Shown here piece by piece: positions 40,842-49,381 of a DNA stretch of 64,000 nucleotides. This DNA comes from Scatosoma sp045644545 (GTDB lineage Bacteria; Bacillota; Clostridia; Christensenellales; Borkfalkiaceae): NCBI GenBank assembly GCA_045644545.1, contig JAZRHC010000009.1:62001-126000 (forward strand), read 5' to 3'. Made by a program: the position numbers and the translations under genes. Positions within the stretch are counted from its first letter, which is position 1, and the number at the start of each line of letters is the position of its first letter. Below the pieces are notes generated by a model, which saw only the letters and a program-made list of their open reading frames with translations, ran no database searches and was not told where the DNA came from.

Positions 40842-41145
40842 TAAATATCAACTAAAAATTTTTCCTTTGGCTAGGCTTGATATGAAGCAAATATTTGACT
40901 ATATAGCCGTTGAACTTTGCAACCCAACTGCGGCAATCGAACAAATTGACGATTTTGAAAAGGCGTTTGAAAACGTCTGCGTCTTTCCCGAAAGTTGCCC
41001 TTATATAAGCAACGAATACGTAAAGGACAAGTCGTTACGTAAGTTGATGATAAATAATTACATAGCATTTTATCGCGTAAAAAATGACGAAGTACAAGTT
41101 GTTCGTGTTTTATATGGTATGCGCAACTACGAAGCGCTATTATAA
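40831..41145 (+). CDS. ParE/RelE-superfamily toxin
   Basis: The 104-residue protein has IFPLARLDMKQIFDYIAVEL, a central FEKAFENVCVFPESCPYI and a C-terminal strand NYIAFYRVKNDEVQVVRVLYG, the ParE-type fold (ParE toxins poison gyrase; RelE-type ones cut mRNA). The motif YRVxxxxVxVVRVLYGxR is typical of ParE. It is paired with the Phd-like antitoxin upstream. Confidence 0.9.
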   Translation: MENNKYQLKIFPLARLDMKQIFDYIAVELCNPTAAIEQIDDFEKAFENVCVFPESCPYISNEYVKDKSLRKLMINNYIAFYRVKNDEVQVVRVLYGMRNYEALL

Positions 41146-41189
41146 AATTGCACTAGTCGCGCACGCGTTACTTGCCGCCCCGCTCCTGC

Positions 41190-41300
41190 CTTCTTTGTGT
41201 AAAGGAAGATGGCATTTTCGCAAGAAAATATCGGAAGAATTGTTAATCTTTTACAATCCCTCACCGCCTTCGGCGGAGCTCCCTTTACACAAGGGAGCGA
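41190..41300. repeat. intergenic MITE-like repeat
   Basis: TTTGTGTAAAGG near the left end matches CCTTTACACAAG at the right (41281-41292), with a TTGTTAATCTTTTACAA core and a CGCCTTCGGCG hairpin between. Elements with this CTCCCTTTACACAAGGGAG end are scattered in intergenic regions of gut Clostridia. It carries no gene. Confidence 0.65.
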
Positions 41301-41306
41301 GTTTAG

Positions 41307-41334
41307 TAAAAACGCTCCTTTTGGGGGAGCGTTT
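41307..41334 (-). terminator. terminator of the cyclophilin-like gene
   Basis: AAACGCTCC and GGAGCGTTT form a 9-base stem; TTTTTACT follows on the minus strand. Confidence 0.8.
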
Positions 41335-41346
41335 CGTTTGCATACG

Positions 41347-42225
41347 TTAATATTTCGTGATCTTCACGGATTTGATCACGATAGGTTTTACGGGCACTTC
41401 GTAGGTTTCCTGATCGTTGGCGTTTTCCAAAACGGGATCGTTTTCGTTCACGTAGACGGTGACCGATTCGGTAAATTCGTCCTCCGCGTCCTCCTCCGTG
41501 CCGAGGGTGCTGATATAGGAAGCGATTGCCTTTTGAAGCTTTTCAAGCGTGGACTTGCTGTCCGAAGAAAGCTTCGCAAACGTGCAATAGGAAGTGCTTG
41601 AAGTTGCCGTCGTGGAAAGGTTGATGGAGAACAGCGAAGTCGCGCTGTTGTATTCGTAGTCCTTGCCGTTCGTGTAGCCCTTGCCGTCCGCACGCTTGAT
41701 CGTTACCGTTTCCTCGGTGTCCTTGGGCGTATAATACATCGTCAACGCGCCGTAGGTTTGTTGAAGCGCGCCGTTTTCCACTTGGAAATTATTCTTCGAG
41801 AACTCGCCGTAGAGCGTGTAGGTGGGGTCTTTGCGGTTTTCGTCGTCCCAAACGGTAATCGGGAAATTCTTATAGTCCGCAACGAGCCCGAAATAGTCCT
41901 TTTCGTAGTTGAGCGCAAGACTGCCCGCCAAATCGTCGGCTTTATATTCGTAGCCGCCCGTATACATTTTGCTGTCCGCATAGTCGTGCACGAGCATATT
42001 TTTATAATATCCTTCTTCGGCAAGCTTGATAAAGTGGCTGACCGTTGCGGGCGCGATCTTTCTATACAGCGTGTATTCGAGCGTATACGTTTTGTCGTTG
42101 AACTCGATTTTTATTTCCGCCTCGGGGCGGTCGGTCGTACAGCCTGCAAACGTAGCCGAACAACCCAAAACGCTGCCGAGCGCAAGCGTAGCGCAAACGA
42201 TTTTTTTCAATGCTTTTTTGAACAT
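41347..42225 (-). CDS. cyclophilin-like lipoprotein, catalytic residues not conserved
   Basis: The 292-residue protein has a lipoprotein signal ending TFAGC. Next comes a cyclophilin-like opening (IKIEFNDKTYTLEYTLYRK, IAPATVSHFIKLAEEGYYKN), but where active cyclophilins have FHRVI and QGGD it has LVHDYADSKMYTGG. A long insert and an acidic C-terminal part follow. If the fold holds, it is a surface protein with weak or no prolyl isomerase activity. It stands alone, with TTGACG-N17-TAAAAT upstream (42279-42307). Confidence 0.6.
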   Translation of the reverse strand: MFKKALKKIVCATLALGSVLGCSATFAGCTTDRPEAEIKIEFNDKTYTLEYTLYRKIAPATVSHFIKLAEEGYYKNMLVHDYADSKMYTGGYEYKADDLAGSLALNYEKDYFGLVADYKNFPITVWDDENRKDPTYTLYGEFSKNNFQVENGALQQTYGALTMYYTPKDTEETVTIKRADGKGYTNGKDYEYNSATSLFSINLSTTATSSTSYCTFAKLSSDSKSTLEKLQKAIASYISTLGTEEDAEDEFTESVTVYVNENDPVLENANDQETYEVPVKPIVIKSVKITKY

Positions 42226-42278
42226 AGTCTACTCCGTTTTTTGCGATTCGAGCTTTTTTAAGCTCGTGATACCCTTTT

Positions 42279-42307
42279 ATTTTAGCCGTTATTTTCATTT
42301 CCGTCAA
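42279..42307 (-). promoter_or_regulatory. promoter of the cyclophilin-like gene
   Basis: Minus-strand TTGACG (42302-42307), 17 bases, TAAAAT (42279-42284). Confidence 0.7.
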
Positions 42308-42371
42308 GCGGTTTTACACGATTTTAGAAGTTTTTACCTAATTTACACAAAAAGGCAATTTTCCTCACGAC

Positions 42372-43220
42372 TCACGCGATTTTCACGCCCAGCCGTTCCC
42401 CGCATTTAACGATGGTTTCGTTGCCGTCCTCGGTGTTTTTCAATAATTCTTCGTCGGGCGCGACCTTGCCTTTTTCCACGAGAACGACGATCGTCGAGCC
42501 GCCGAACTCGAATCTGCCCTTTTCCTCGCCGCGCTTGAATTCGCCCGCGCCGTGGTTGTTGACGATCCTGCCCACCATCATCGCGCCCACTTCCACCTGC
42601 GTGACTTCGCCGAAGTTCGCCGTTTTCAAAACGGTGTATTCTCGGCAGTTTTCCGTGAACACGCGGCGGCGTTCGAGCGCCGTCGGCTGGACGGTGTGCA
42701 ATTTTCCTTTGATAAAAACGTTTTCGCCCTTTTCGCAGTCGTCAAGATAGGCGTAGCGGTGGTAATCGTCCACGCAAAGTCGGAAAATAAAGCAATACCC
42801 GCCTTTATATTTTTCCGCAAGCTCCTTGCTTTGCAAAAGCGTTTCCGTCGTGTAGGTAAAGCCCTTCACCTCAAAACGGCTTTCCTCGTCGATTTTAAAA
42901 AGCGTAAGCTTTCCGTCGCAGGGCGAGCAAAACGCCGAAGGGTCGGGATCGAACGGACGAAGCTCTTTTTTGATACGGCGAGTGAAAAAAGCGTTGAAAC
43001 AGGAATATTCCTCTTGCTCGTACAAGTCCATATCAATGCCGTTATTGCGGATATATTTTTTGATCATTCCCTTGGAAAGCCGACTGTCGAGGTATTTTCC
43101 CGCGAGCTTGGAGATCCAGCGGCGGGTCAAAAGCTTTAAAACAAGCCCGCCGAAGGGGTTATAATATAAAAATCGCAGGGATTTTTTCGGCTTTTCCTCG
43201 GGAGGGAGAATATTTCGCAT
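42372..43220 (-). CDS. psd: phosphatidylserine decarboxylase
   Basis: The 282-residue proenzyme has FNAFFTRRIKKELRPFD, PCDGKLTLF, the His region and the C-terminal EFGGSTIVVLVEKG, where autocleavage at the GST serine yields the pyruvoyl group. It makes phosphatidylethanolamine from phosphatidylserine. It lies 9 bases after pssA in one operon. Confidence 0.95.
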   Translation of the reverse strand: MRNILPPEEKPKKSLRFLYYNPFGGLVLKLLTRRWISKLAGKYLDSRLSKGMIKKYIRNNGIDMDLYEQEEYSCFNAFFTRRIKKELRPFDPDPSAFCSPCDGKLTLFKIDEESRFEVKGFTYTTETLLQSKELAEKYKGGYCFIFRLCVDDYHRYAYLDDCEKGENVFIKGKLHTVQPTALERRRVFTENCREYTVLKTANFGEVTQVEVGAMMVGRIVNNHGAGEFKRGEEKGRFEFGGSTIVVLVEKGKVAPDEELLKNTEDGNETIVKCGERLGVKIA

Positions 43221-43229
43221 ACTTGTTCC

Positions 43230-43955
43230 TTACTTAATCCAGAAGAACCAAACGGGGCTGTAATCGAGCACGAATTTTTGAATCGCGAGAAGCCCTAAAA
43301 CGAGGAGCACCACGCAGACCATCGTGATCGTGAGCGCTTTGATCTTGAATTTCGGCGTGTTGAAGCGGAACACGAACAGGAACGCTATCAGAATATACGC
43401 AAAGCTCATAATCGCAAACGTCACGTCCGAAAAACAATGCGGATTCGTCGCGAGATCATACGCCGCTGGATCGCGGAACATCGTTGCCACCATATAGAAA
43501 ATAGGCAGCCCTATCGCCACGTTGGTAACGGGTAAGCCCACGTAGGAGGTGCGGCGCTGATCGGGCGCGTTTTCCACGCGAATGGCTTCTTCCACGTTAA
43601 AATACGCAAGGCGAATGAGCGCGCACAGCGAGAACGCTACGAAGATAGGCGCAAAATACCATTCGCGCATACCCATACCCCAACCGATCATAATCGGGGC
43701 TACGCCAAAGGCGATAATATCGCTCAACGAATCGATCTGTTCGCCGAACATTCTATCTTGACGGGTTCTGTTCTTACGGGTTTTCGCCACCGCGCCGTCG
43801 AAGCTGTCGCAAAAGCCGCTGATCAACAGGCAAAATACGCCGTAGCCGGGGTGCTCGGATGCGGAAAAGAAAATTCCCGCGATCGCCGCCGCGACCGAGA
43901 TATACGTTAAGATCACACCGTAATGCCAGTGCCCTACGAAACGCTTGCTTTCCAT
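43230..43955 (-). CDS. pssA: CDP-diacylglycerol--serine O-phosphatidyltransferase
   Basis: The 241-residue membrane protein has the CDP-alcohol phosphotransferase motif DG-x2-A(R/K)-x8-G-x3-D-x3-D in SFDGAVAKTRKN..GEQIDSLSD, and about six membrane helices. It makes phosphatidylserine from CDP-diacylglycerol (supplied by cdsA) and serine. It lies 6 bases after the flippase-like gene and just before psd. Confidence 0.95.
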   Translation of the reverse strand: MESKRFVGHWHYGVILTYISVAAAIAGIFFSASEHPGYGVFCLLISGFCDSFDGAVAKTRKNRTRQDRMFGEQIDSLSDIIAFGVAPIMIGWGMGMREWYFAPIFVAFSLCALIRLAYFNVEEAIRVENAPDQRRTSYVGLPVTNVAIGLPIFYMVATMFRDPAAYDLATNPHCFSDVTFAIMSFAYILIAFLFVFRFNTPKFKIKALTITMVCVVLLVLGLLAIQKFVLDYSPVWFFWIK

Positions 43956-43961
43956 AATTGT

Positions 43962-45101
43962 TTACTCCTCCAAGTTGGTTTTTTCTTCCGTTGTTACGGG
44001 CGTTTCCGAAACGGGTTGGGGGCTCGTTTCCTCTTCCCCTTCGTCCGCTTTTAAAACGATTTTTTTGCTCTTTCCGCCGAGCATATGATAAACGAGCGTA
44101 TACACTCCGCTCACGATCATTAACAGATAATACGAAATCAACCGCGTGACCATCACCGCCACGAGCACGAACTGATTATCGTAGCCCAAAGCGCGATAGC
44201 TTTGGATATATAGTAGTTCGTACACGCCCGACCCGCCGGGGAGCGGGAAGCAATTATAGCCCAAAGTGATAAACGCCTGTGCGCAGAAGATTTCAAGCGG
44301 GGAAACGCCGGGGAGCGCCGCCGCGCACACGAAGTAGGTGATCATAAGTTGCGACGCCCGTTGCAGGATATTCAGCAACAGCGCCCACACGAACAAGGAC
44401 GGGTGTTTTTTGACGACTTCGAAATCGTTGTGGTATTTTGCCACCGCGCCCTGCCATTTTTCGCGCCATTTTTCGGGCTTTTTCATAATCTTCATTTTCG
44501 CGACGAGCGAAATTAAGCCGTTGCCGAGCTTCAACACGAATTTATCGTATTTCATACAGGCAAAGAAGAACGCGAACAACGCGAGTTGCAACGCTAAGCC
44601 GACGAGCACGATCACTTTTACGAACGTGCCGAATTGCCCGAAGATGGAAAACCCAGCGATAAACGCCACGGCGCCCATTACGAGGATCGCGCCCGTATAC
44701 GCGAAGATATTAAACATCAACGCAAAGCCCGAAGTGCCGCCGTCGATCCCGTCGCGCACCATATAATACGCAGACGCGGGTTGTCCGCCCGTCGCGCTCG
44801 GAGTCAAAGCCGAATAATAAAGATCGGCTGACGAATACGCGAGCGAAGAACGGAATTTCGGACGGTAGCCGAGCTTGCGCGTAATGATATGTAAGCTTAC
44901 CGCCTCAAAGACGATAAAAAGAAGCATACACACGAACGCGCCCGACAAAATTCCAAAATTGCAATCGGCAAAATAATTTTTGATATCGGCGTAGCTGAGG
45001 TCTTTGTTGCTCGTGAACAAAATCACGAGGGTGATCACCAAAAGCGCGACGACGAACAAGCCGTTCAAAAGCTGCTTTTTTACGTTCTTCGAAAGTTTCA
45101 T
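43962..45101 (-). CDS. LPG-synthase-TM family membrane protein (UPF0104/AglD-like)
   Basis: The 379-residue protein has about eight membrane helices and the family segments SALTPSATGGQPASAYYM and YNCFPLPGGSGVYELLY, found in the membrane half of lysylphosphatidylglycerol synthases and in putative lipid flippases. The soluble aminoacyl-transferase half is absent, so it is more likely a lipid transporter or a partner of lipid synthesis. The C-terminal tail (about 345-379) is acidic. AAAGGAG precedes the ATG. Confidence 0.88.
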   Translation of the reverse strand: MKLSKNVKKQLLNGLFVVALLVITLVILFTSNKDLSYADIKNYFADCNFGILSGAFVCMLLFIVFEAVSLHIITRKLGYRPKFRSSLAYSSADLYYSALTPSATGGQPASAYYMVRDGIDGGTSGFALMFNIFAYTGAILVMGAVAFIAGFSIFGQFGTFVKVIVLVGLALQLALFAFFFACMKYDKFVLKLGNGLISLVAKMKIMKKPEKWREKWQGAVAKYHNDFEVVKKHPSLFVWALLLNILQRASQLMITYFVCAAALPGVSPLEIFCAQAFITLGYNCFPLPGGSGVYELLYIQSYRALGYDNQFVLVAVMVTRLISYYLLMIVSGVYTLVYHMLGGKSKKIVLKADEGEEETSPQPVSETPVTTEEKTNLEE

Positions 45102-45163
45102 TCCGCGCTCCTTTTAGGCGTTTTCACCCAGTTTTTTCCTTTCGTACACAATACGCTGAGTTT

Positions 45164-45192
45164 ATTGTATCAAAAACGAACGAAAAAGTCAA
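45164..45192 (-). promoter_or_regulatory. promoter of the phospholipid operon
   Basis: Minus-strand TTGACT (45187-45192), 17 bases, TACAAT (45164-45169). Confidence 0.75.
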
Positions 45193-45233
45193 GTGTCGTA
45201 GTTCACTTGACGGAAAATTCCCCAGAAAAAACG

Positions 45234-45275
45234 AAAAAAACTCCCTCGAACTTGTCCGTTCGAGGGAATTTTTTG
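45234..45275 (-). terminator. terminator of rplJ-rplL
   Basis: CCCTCGAAC-type stem (45241-45251 with 45258-45268) followed on the minus strand by TTTTTTTCGTTTT. Confidence 0.9.
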
Positions 45276-45284
45276 TGAATAAAC

Positions 45285-45656
45285 TTATTTAAGTTCAGCC
45301 GTTGCGCCGTTTTCTTTGAGCTTCGCAACGAGAGCTTCTGCATCTGCCTTAGGCGCGTTTTCTTTGATAACGCCCATAGCTTCCACAGCTTTCTTCGCGT
45401 CTGCAAGGCCAAGACCCGTAGCTTCACGAACAACCTTGATGATCGCGATCTTGTTGGGTCCGATGTCTTTAAGCACGACGTCGAATTCCGTCTTTTCTTC
45501 CGCAGCGGGAGCAGCTTCTGCCGCAGCGCCAGCACCGGCAGCAGCAACGGGAGCAGCCGCGCTTACGCCGAATTCAGCTTCAAGAGCCTTTACGAGTTCG
45601 TTGAGTTCCAAAACAGACATAGCTTTTACGTCTTCAATGAGTTTCTGAATATCCAT
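45285..45656 (-). CDS. rplL: 50S ribosomal protein L7/L12
   Basis: The 123-residue protein has an N-terminal dimerisation domain (LIEDVKAMSVLELNELVKAL), an Ala-rich hinge and a C-terminal domain with FDVVLKDIGPNKIAIIKVVR and GLGLADAKKAVEAMG, which recruits translation factors. It lies 47 bases after rplJ. Confidence 0.98.
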   Translation of the reverse strand: MDIQKLIEDVKAMSVLELNELVKALEAEFGVSAAAPVAAAGAGAAAEAAPAAEEKTEFDVVLKDIGPNKIAIIKVVREATGLGLADAKKAVEAMGVIKENAPKADAEALVAKLKENGATAELK

Positions 45657-45703
45657 AATAATTTTTAATCCTCCGAATTTTTTTTAATGATTTTTTTTAA
45701 TAA

Positions 45704-46207
45704 TTAGTTGCTTTCTTTTGCTTTTGCAATCGTATCCAAAACGTATACGAACTTGGAGATGGAGGACTGCAAGCAGCCGAGCATCTTCGCGATAAGAACG
45801 TCCTTGGAAGGAATTGCGGAAAGTTCCTTAACCGCCGCTTTATCCAAATATTTGTTTTCAAGATACGCGCACTTGGGAACGATTTTTTCAACGAGAACGG
45901 GGTTTTCCTTCGTCGCCTTCGCAAAGACTGCCGCACCCGACGTTTCGTCCGCACAGAATACGGTCGCCGTCGTGCCGTTCAAATCCTTGTCGAAATCAGT
46001 TACGCCGAGTTCGTTGAACGCCTTTCTTACGAGCGTGTTTTTATAAACCTTGTATTCGCAGTTCGCTTCCTTGAATTTGTTTCTTAAAGCGGTTACTTCG
46101 AGCACGGTGAGTTTATTATAGTCCGCCAACACGACGGATTTGCTCGCAGAAATTTTACTTTTAATTTCTTCTACGATAAGTTTTTTAGCTTCTACATTCG
46201 CCGACAT
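45704..46207 (-). CDS. rplJ: 50S ribosomal protein L10
   Basis: The 167-residue protein has KSVVLADYNKLTVLEVTALR and EANCEYKVYKNTLVRKAF, the L10 rRNA-binding part, and a C-terminal helix for L12 dimers. GGAGG precedes the ATG. It sits behind an L10 leader with an attenuator. Confidence 0.98.
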   Translation of the reverse strand: MSANVEAKKLIVEEIKSKISASKSVVLADYNKLTVLEVTALRNKFKEANCEYKVYKNTLVRKAFNELGVTDFDKDLNGTTATVFCADETSGAAVFAKATKENPVLVEKIVPKCAYLENKYLDKAAVKELSAIPSKDVLIAKMLGCLQSSISKFVYVLDTIAKAKESN

Positions 46208-46224
46208 AATTACCTCCTTTAAGC

Positions 46225-46368
46225 GGTGCTTCCGCCTGACAATAAAAATACCTTATACCGCGCGGCATAAGGACGTCAATCTCTTTAAGAAATTTCAATC
46301 TTATCCCTCGACGAGCGGCGTGCCATCAAACCTTTCGGTACTCGTTGTCTGCGGTTTTGATCTTTTAC
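46225..46368 (-). ncRNA. L10 leader (ribosomal protein autoregulatory element)
   Basis: The minus-strand leader contains CCGCAGACAACGAGTACC..GGTTTGATGGCAC, the L10(L12) binding-site kink-turn region seen in Firmicute rplJ leaders, followed by a terminator hairpin before the ribosome site. L10-L12 excess would bind and promote termination. Confidence 0.85.
46241..46272 (-). terminator. attenuator terminator in the L10 leader
   Basis: CCTTATGCCG and CGGTATAAGG (one wobble) pair around CG, followed by TATTTTTATT on the minus strand, 34 bases before the rplJ ATG. Confidence 0.8.
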
Positions 46369-46374
46369 TTGTCT

Positions 46375-46403
46375 ATTATAACATTTCCGTCAAAGGCAGT
46401 CAA
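46375..46403 (-). promoter_or_regulatory. promoter of rplJ-rplL
   Basis: Minus-strand TTGACT (46398-46403), 17 bases, TATAAT (46375-46380). Confidence 0.85.
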
Positions 46404-46440
46404 CCGTTTTTGACCGCCTTTAACGAAATTTTTTTGTTTT

Positions 46441-47127
46441 TTACGCTTTGGTCGAAACCTTCACGCCGGGACCCATCGTCGAAGCGATGGTAACGCTCTT
46501 GATATATTGACCCTTCGCAGCGGCGGGCTTCGCCTTAACGATCGCGTCGTAGAGAGCCGTGAAGTTTTCCACGAGCTTTTCTTTGCCGAAGCTCTTCTTG
46601 CCGATCGGGCAGTGAATGATCGCCGTTTTGTCGAGTCTGTATTCAACTTTACCTGCTTTCACTTCCTTGATCGCCTTTTCAACGTCCATCGTAACCGTGC
46701 CGCTCTTGGGGTTAGGCATCAAGCCCTTAGGACCGAGCACACGACCGATACGACCTACCATACCCATCATATCGGGGGTGGTGATCATAACGTCGAAATC
46801 GAACCAGTTTTCGTTTTGAATCTTCGCGATAAGCTCTTCCGCGCCTACGAAATCTGCGCCCGCAGCCTGCGCCGCGTCCGCTTTCGCGCCCTTTGCGATC
46901 ACGAGAACTCTCTTGGTTTTACCCGTACCGTTGGGAAGAACGAGTACGCCGCGAACCTGCTGGTCTGCCTGACGGGGGTCTACGCCCAAACGAACGTGCA
47001 TTTCAATCGTTTCGTCGAATTTCGCCTTTGCCGTTTCCAAAAGTACGGAAACCGCTTCTTCGGCTTCGTACTGCTTCGTAAGGTCAAATGCTTTTACGCT
47101 GTCTTGATATTTTTTTCCGTGTTTCAT
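46441..47127 (-). CDS. rplA: 50S ribosomal protein L1
   Basis: The 228-residue protein has KYQDSVKAFDLTKQYEAEEA, ..DATADFVGAEELI-type and MMGMVGRIGRVLGPKGLMPNP, the universal L1 signature. AGGAGG precedes the ATG. L1 binds 23S rRNA at the exit-site stalk. Confidence 0.98.
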   Translation of the reverse strand: MKHGKKYQDSVKAFDLTKQYEAEEAVSVLLETAKAKFDETIEMHVRLGVDPRQADQQVRGVLVLPNGTGKTKRVLVIAKGAKADAAQAAGADFVGAEELIAKIQNENWFDFDVMITTPDMMGMVGRIGRVLGPKGLMPNPKSGTVTMDVEKAIKEVKAGKVEYRLDKTAIIHCPIGKKSFGKEKLVENFTALYDAIVKAKPAAAKGQYIKSVTIASTMGPGVKVSTKA

Positions 47128-47186
47128 TTTTTATTATCCTCCTTGTGGTCAATCGCGAGAGTTTCCTCTCTGCCACCGCTCTCCTA

Positions 47187-47612
47187 TCAGTCCTCTACGG
47201 TCACGCCCATACTGCGAGCGGTACCTGCAACCATACTCATTGCGCTTTCAAGCGACGTACAGTTCAAATCGGGCATCTTGATCTTCGCAATTTCTTCAAC
47301 CTGCGCTTTCGTGAGCTTGCCGACTTTTACCGAGTTGGGCTTTGCGCTTGCCGTTTCTAAACCAAGCGCTTTCTTGATCAGAACGGGAGCGGGGGGAGTC
47401 TTCAAAATGAACGTGAACGAACGGTCTTGATAGATCGTTACGACCACGGGAATAATGAGACCGGGTTTGTCTGCCGTTTTTGCATTGAACTCCTTCGTAA
47501 ATCCGGGAAGGTTGATACCGAACGGACCAAGCGTAGAACCTACGGGAGGGGCGGGGGTAGCTTTCCCTGCGGGAAGTTGCAATTTTACGACTGCTGTGAT
47601 TTTCTTAGCCAT
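47187..47612 (-). CDS. rplK: 50S ribosomal protein L11
   Basis: The 141-residue protein has VKLQLPAGKATPAPPVGSTL, the conserved proline-rich linker region KTPPAPVLIKKALG and ..TARSMGVTVE at the end. L11 forms the GTPase-associated centre. AGGAG precedes the ATG. Confidence 0.98.
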   Translation of the reverse strand: MAKKITAVVKLQLPAGKATPAPPVGSTLGPFGINLPGFTKEFNAKTADKPGLIIPVVVTIYQDRSFTFILKTPPAPVLIKKALGLETASAKPNSVKVGKLTKAQVEEIAKIKMPDLNCTSLESAMSMVAGTARSMGVTVED

Positions 47613-47713
47613 AAATATTTTCTCCTATTGTGGTTTTATCGTGACGCCCTCAAAAATTTGACGTCTCTCCCACTTTTTAACAAAGGTAAGCTTTTGCCCG
47701 AAGGCAAAAGAAA

Positions 47714-48277
47714 TTATTCCGCGTCGTCCGCGGAAGGTTCGGGAAGGGGCGCGTCCACTTTCTTGATCTGGATATACTCCACTTCCACGTCCGTGCTTCT
47801 GCCGAACATCGTCGTTGCGATCTTCGCCTTTTGCGCGGCGTCGTTAAGCTCTTTAATCGTGCCCAAAAATCCCTTCAAAGGTCCGTCTTCGATCGAAACC
47901 GTGTCGCCCACGACGAAATCCACTTCCGCCACGACCGTTTCGAGACGCATCTTTCTGATCTCGTCCTCGTTCATAGGCTTAGGTCTGCCCTGCGGACCGC
48001 AAAAACCCGTTACGCCGCGAGTGCTCGTGACGTAGTACCAGATTTGGTTGGTGTAGATCATTTTAATGAATACGTAGCAGGGAAGGAGCTTTCTTTCCAC
48101 GACCTTTTTCTTGCCGTTTTTCTCCTCTATAACCTGCTCCATAGGGATTTTCAGATCGACGATATAATCGCCTAAATTGTTGTTTTCGATCAGCTTTTCC
48201 AAGCTGTCTTTCACCATCGCTTCATACCCGGAATAGGTGTGAAGAATATACCACTTGGGTTGTTCGTTCTGCGGCAT
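47714..48277 (-). CDS. nusG: transcription termination/antitermination protein NusG
   Basis: The 187-residue protein has an NGN domain (WYILHTYSGYEAMVKDSLEK, YTNQIWYYVTSTRGVTGF) and a KOW motif (VGDTVSIEDGPLKGFLGTIKE). It binds RNA polymerase and affects pausing. It follows secE by 16 bases, the canonical order. Confidence 0.98.
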   Translation of the reverse strand: MPQNEQPKWYILHTYSGYEAMVKDSLEKLIENNNLGDYIVDLKIPMEQVIEEKNGKKKVVERKLLPCYVFIKMIYTNQIWYYVTSTRGVTGFCGPQGRPKPMNEDEIRKMRLETVVAEVDFVVGDTVSIEDGPLKGFLGTIKELNDAAQKAKIATTMFGRSTDVEVEYIQIKKVDAPLPEPSADDAE

Positions 48278-48293
48278 AATATTCTCCTTTCCC

Positions 48294-48521
48294 TCAGGTG
48301 TTCGTGATCAAACCGAGAAGCCAACCGAGCAACGCGTCCACGCCCGTGACCACCGCGAGGAACGCGGCGACGACCACGAGAACGACGCCCGTCGTTTTCA
48401 AAACCGTGGTAAACTTCGGCCAAGTAACCCTTTTCAGCTCGGAAAAGGTTTCCTTGAACTTAGCGCCCACGCGACGGAACCAGTTGGGTTTCTTGTTTTT
48501 CGTTTTAGTTGCGTTTGCCAT
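48294..48521 (-). CDS. secE: protein translocase subunit SecE
   Basis: The 75-residue protein has FKETFSELKRVTWPKFTTVL and a single membrane helix (about residues 42-65), the single-helix SecE form of Firmicutes. It stabilises SecY. Confidence 0.96.
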   Translation of the reverse strand: MANATKTKNKKPNWFRRVGAKFKETFSELKRVTWPKFTTVLKTTGVVLVVVAAFLAVVTGVDALLGWLLGLITNT

Positions 48522-48575
48522 TTTTAACCTCTGTTCGCCTTTTCCCGCGTTTAAGCGAAAAAAGGGCGTTTGCGA

Positions 48576-48740
48576 TTATTTGGATTCTTTGTGTTCGGTA
48601 TGCTTCTTGCAGAAAGGACAATACTTGGAAAGAACGAGTCTATCGGGATCGTTTTTCTTGTTCTTAATCGTGTCGTAGTTTCTATGCTTGCATTCGGTGC
48701 ATTCGAACGTGATTTTAGCTCTTGCCGTCTTGGTTGCCAT
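48576..48740 (-). CDS. rpmG: 50S ribosomal protein L33
   Basis: Start at 48740 with GGAG upstream gives a 54-residue L33 (TARAKITFECTEC..YCPFCKKHTEH). Two CxxC pairs identify the zinc-binding form. It is the first gene of the rpmG-secE-nusG series. Confidence 0.97.
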   Translation of the reverse strand: MATKTARAKITFECTECKHRNYDTIKNKKNDPDRLVLSKYCPFCKKHTEHKESK

Positions 48741-48789
48741 AATCAAAACTCCATACAAAAAAATTACACCCCTTCGAGTGCGTAAATAG

Positions 48790-48818
48790 AGTTTACCACA
48801 TTTGAAGGGGCTTGTCAA
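48790..48818 (-). promoter_or_regulatory. promoter of rpmG-secE-nusG
   Basis: Minus-strand TTGACA (48813-48818), 17 bases ending TGG, TAAACT (48790-48795). Confidence 0.75.
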
Positions 48819-48893
48819 TCTTTTTTGCTTAACTTTTTAAAAATTTTTTATTTTTTTATTTTTCGGGAAAATTACGCCCGAAACGAACGGCTT

Positions 48894-49313
48894 TTATTCC
48901 TTTTCGAGCGTCACGAGTCCGTCTCCGAAAAAATCAAGCGTAATCTTTCCGTCCTCGATCGTCGCTTCGAGCGCCGTCTCGGAAGAAGTCCCTTCCATCG
49001 TCAACGTCAACGAGTTATCTTCGCCTTCTTCCCAAGTGCCCTCAATGGAATACTCTTCGCCGTCAAAGCTCTTCATCTTGAGCAGAAAATTGCCGTCGTC
49101 TTTTAGCTCAACGGTGATTAAATCCTTAGGGAAAATTTGTCCGTTATATTCGTCTCCCGCATTAACGAGCACGGGTTCGCCGTCTACCGTCGTGGAAATA
49201 TAAGAAAATATATACTTCCCCGCTACGCCTTCGTCGCCGCCGCAGGAAAACAAAGAAAACACGCCTAAAAAGATCGTCAACAAAGAAACGAAAAACGTTT
49301 TAATTTTCTTCAT
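48894..49313 (-). CDS. small lipocalin-like lipoprotein of unknown function
   Basis: The 139-residue protein has a lipoprotein signal ending LFSC, then GVAGKYIFSYIS, ELKDDGNFLLKM, GTWEEGEDNSLTLTM and LEATIEDGKITL, a repeating beta pattern like short lipocalin-type lipoproteins of Clostridia. Likely extracellular and lipid-anchored; ligand unknown. AAAGGAG precedes the ATG. Confidence 0.75.
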   Translation of the reverse strand: MKKIKTFFVSLLTIFLGVFSLFSCGGDEGVAGKYIFSYISTTVDGEPVLVNAGDEYNGQIFPKDLITVELKDDGNFLLKMKSFDGEEYSIEGTWEEGEDNSLTLTMEGTSSETALEATIEDGKITLDFFGDGLVTLEKE

Positions 49314-49337
49314 AATTCCTCTCCTTTCTTTTTCCTT

Positions 49338-49366
49338 ATTATATTATATACGCGCGAATTTGTCAA
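49338..49366 (-). promoter_or_regulatory. promoter of the small lipoprotein gene
   Basis: Minus-strand TTGACA (49361-49366), 17 bases, TATAAT (49338-49343); a second TATAAT overlaps 5 bases upstream. Confidence 0.8.
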
Positions 49367-49381
49367 GAATTTAAATAAATT

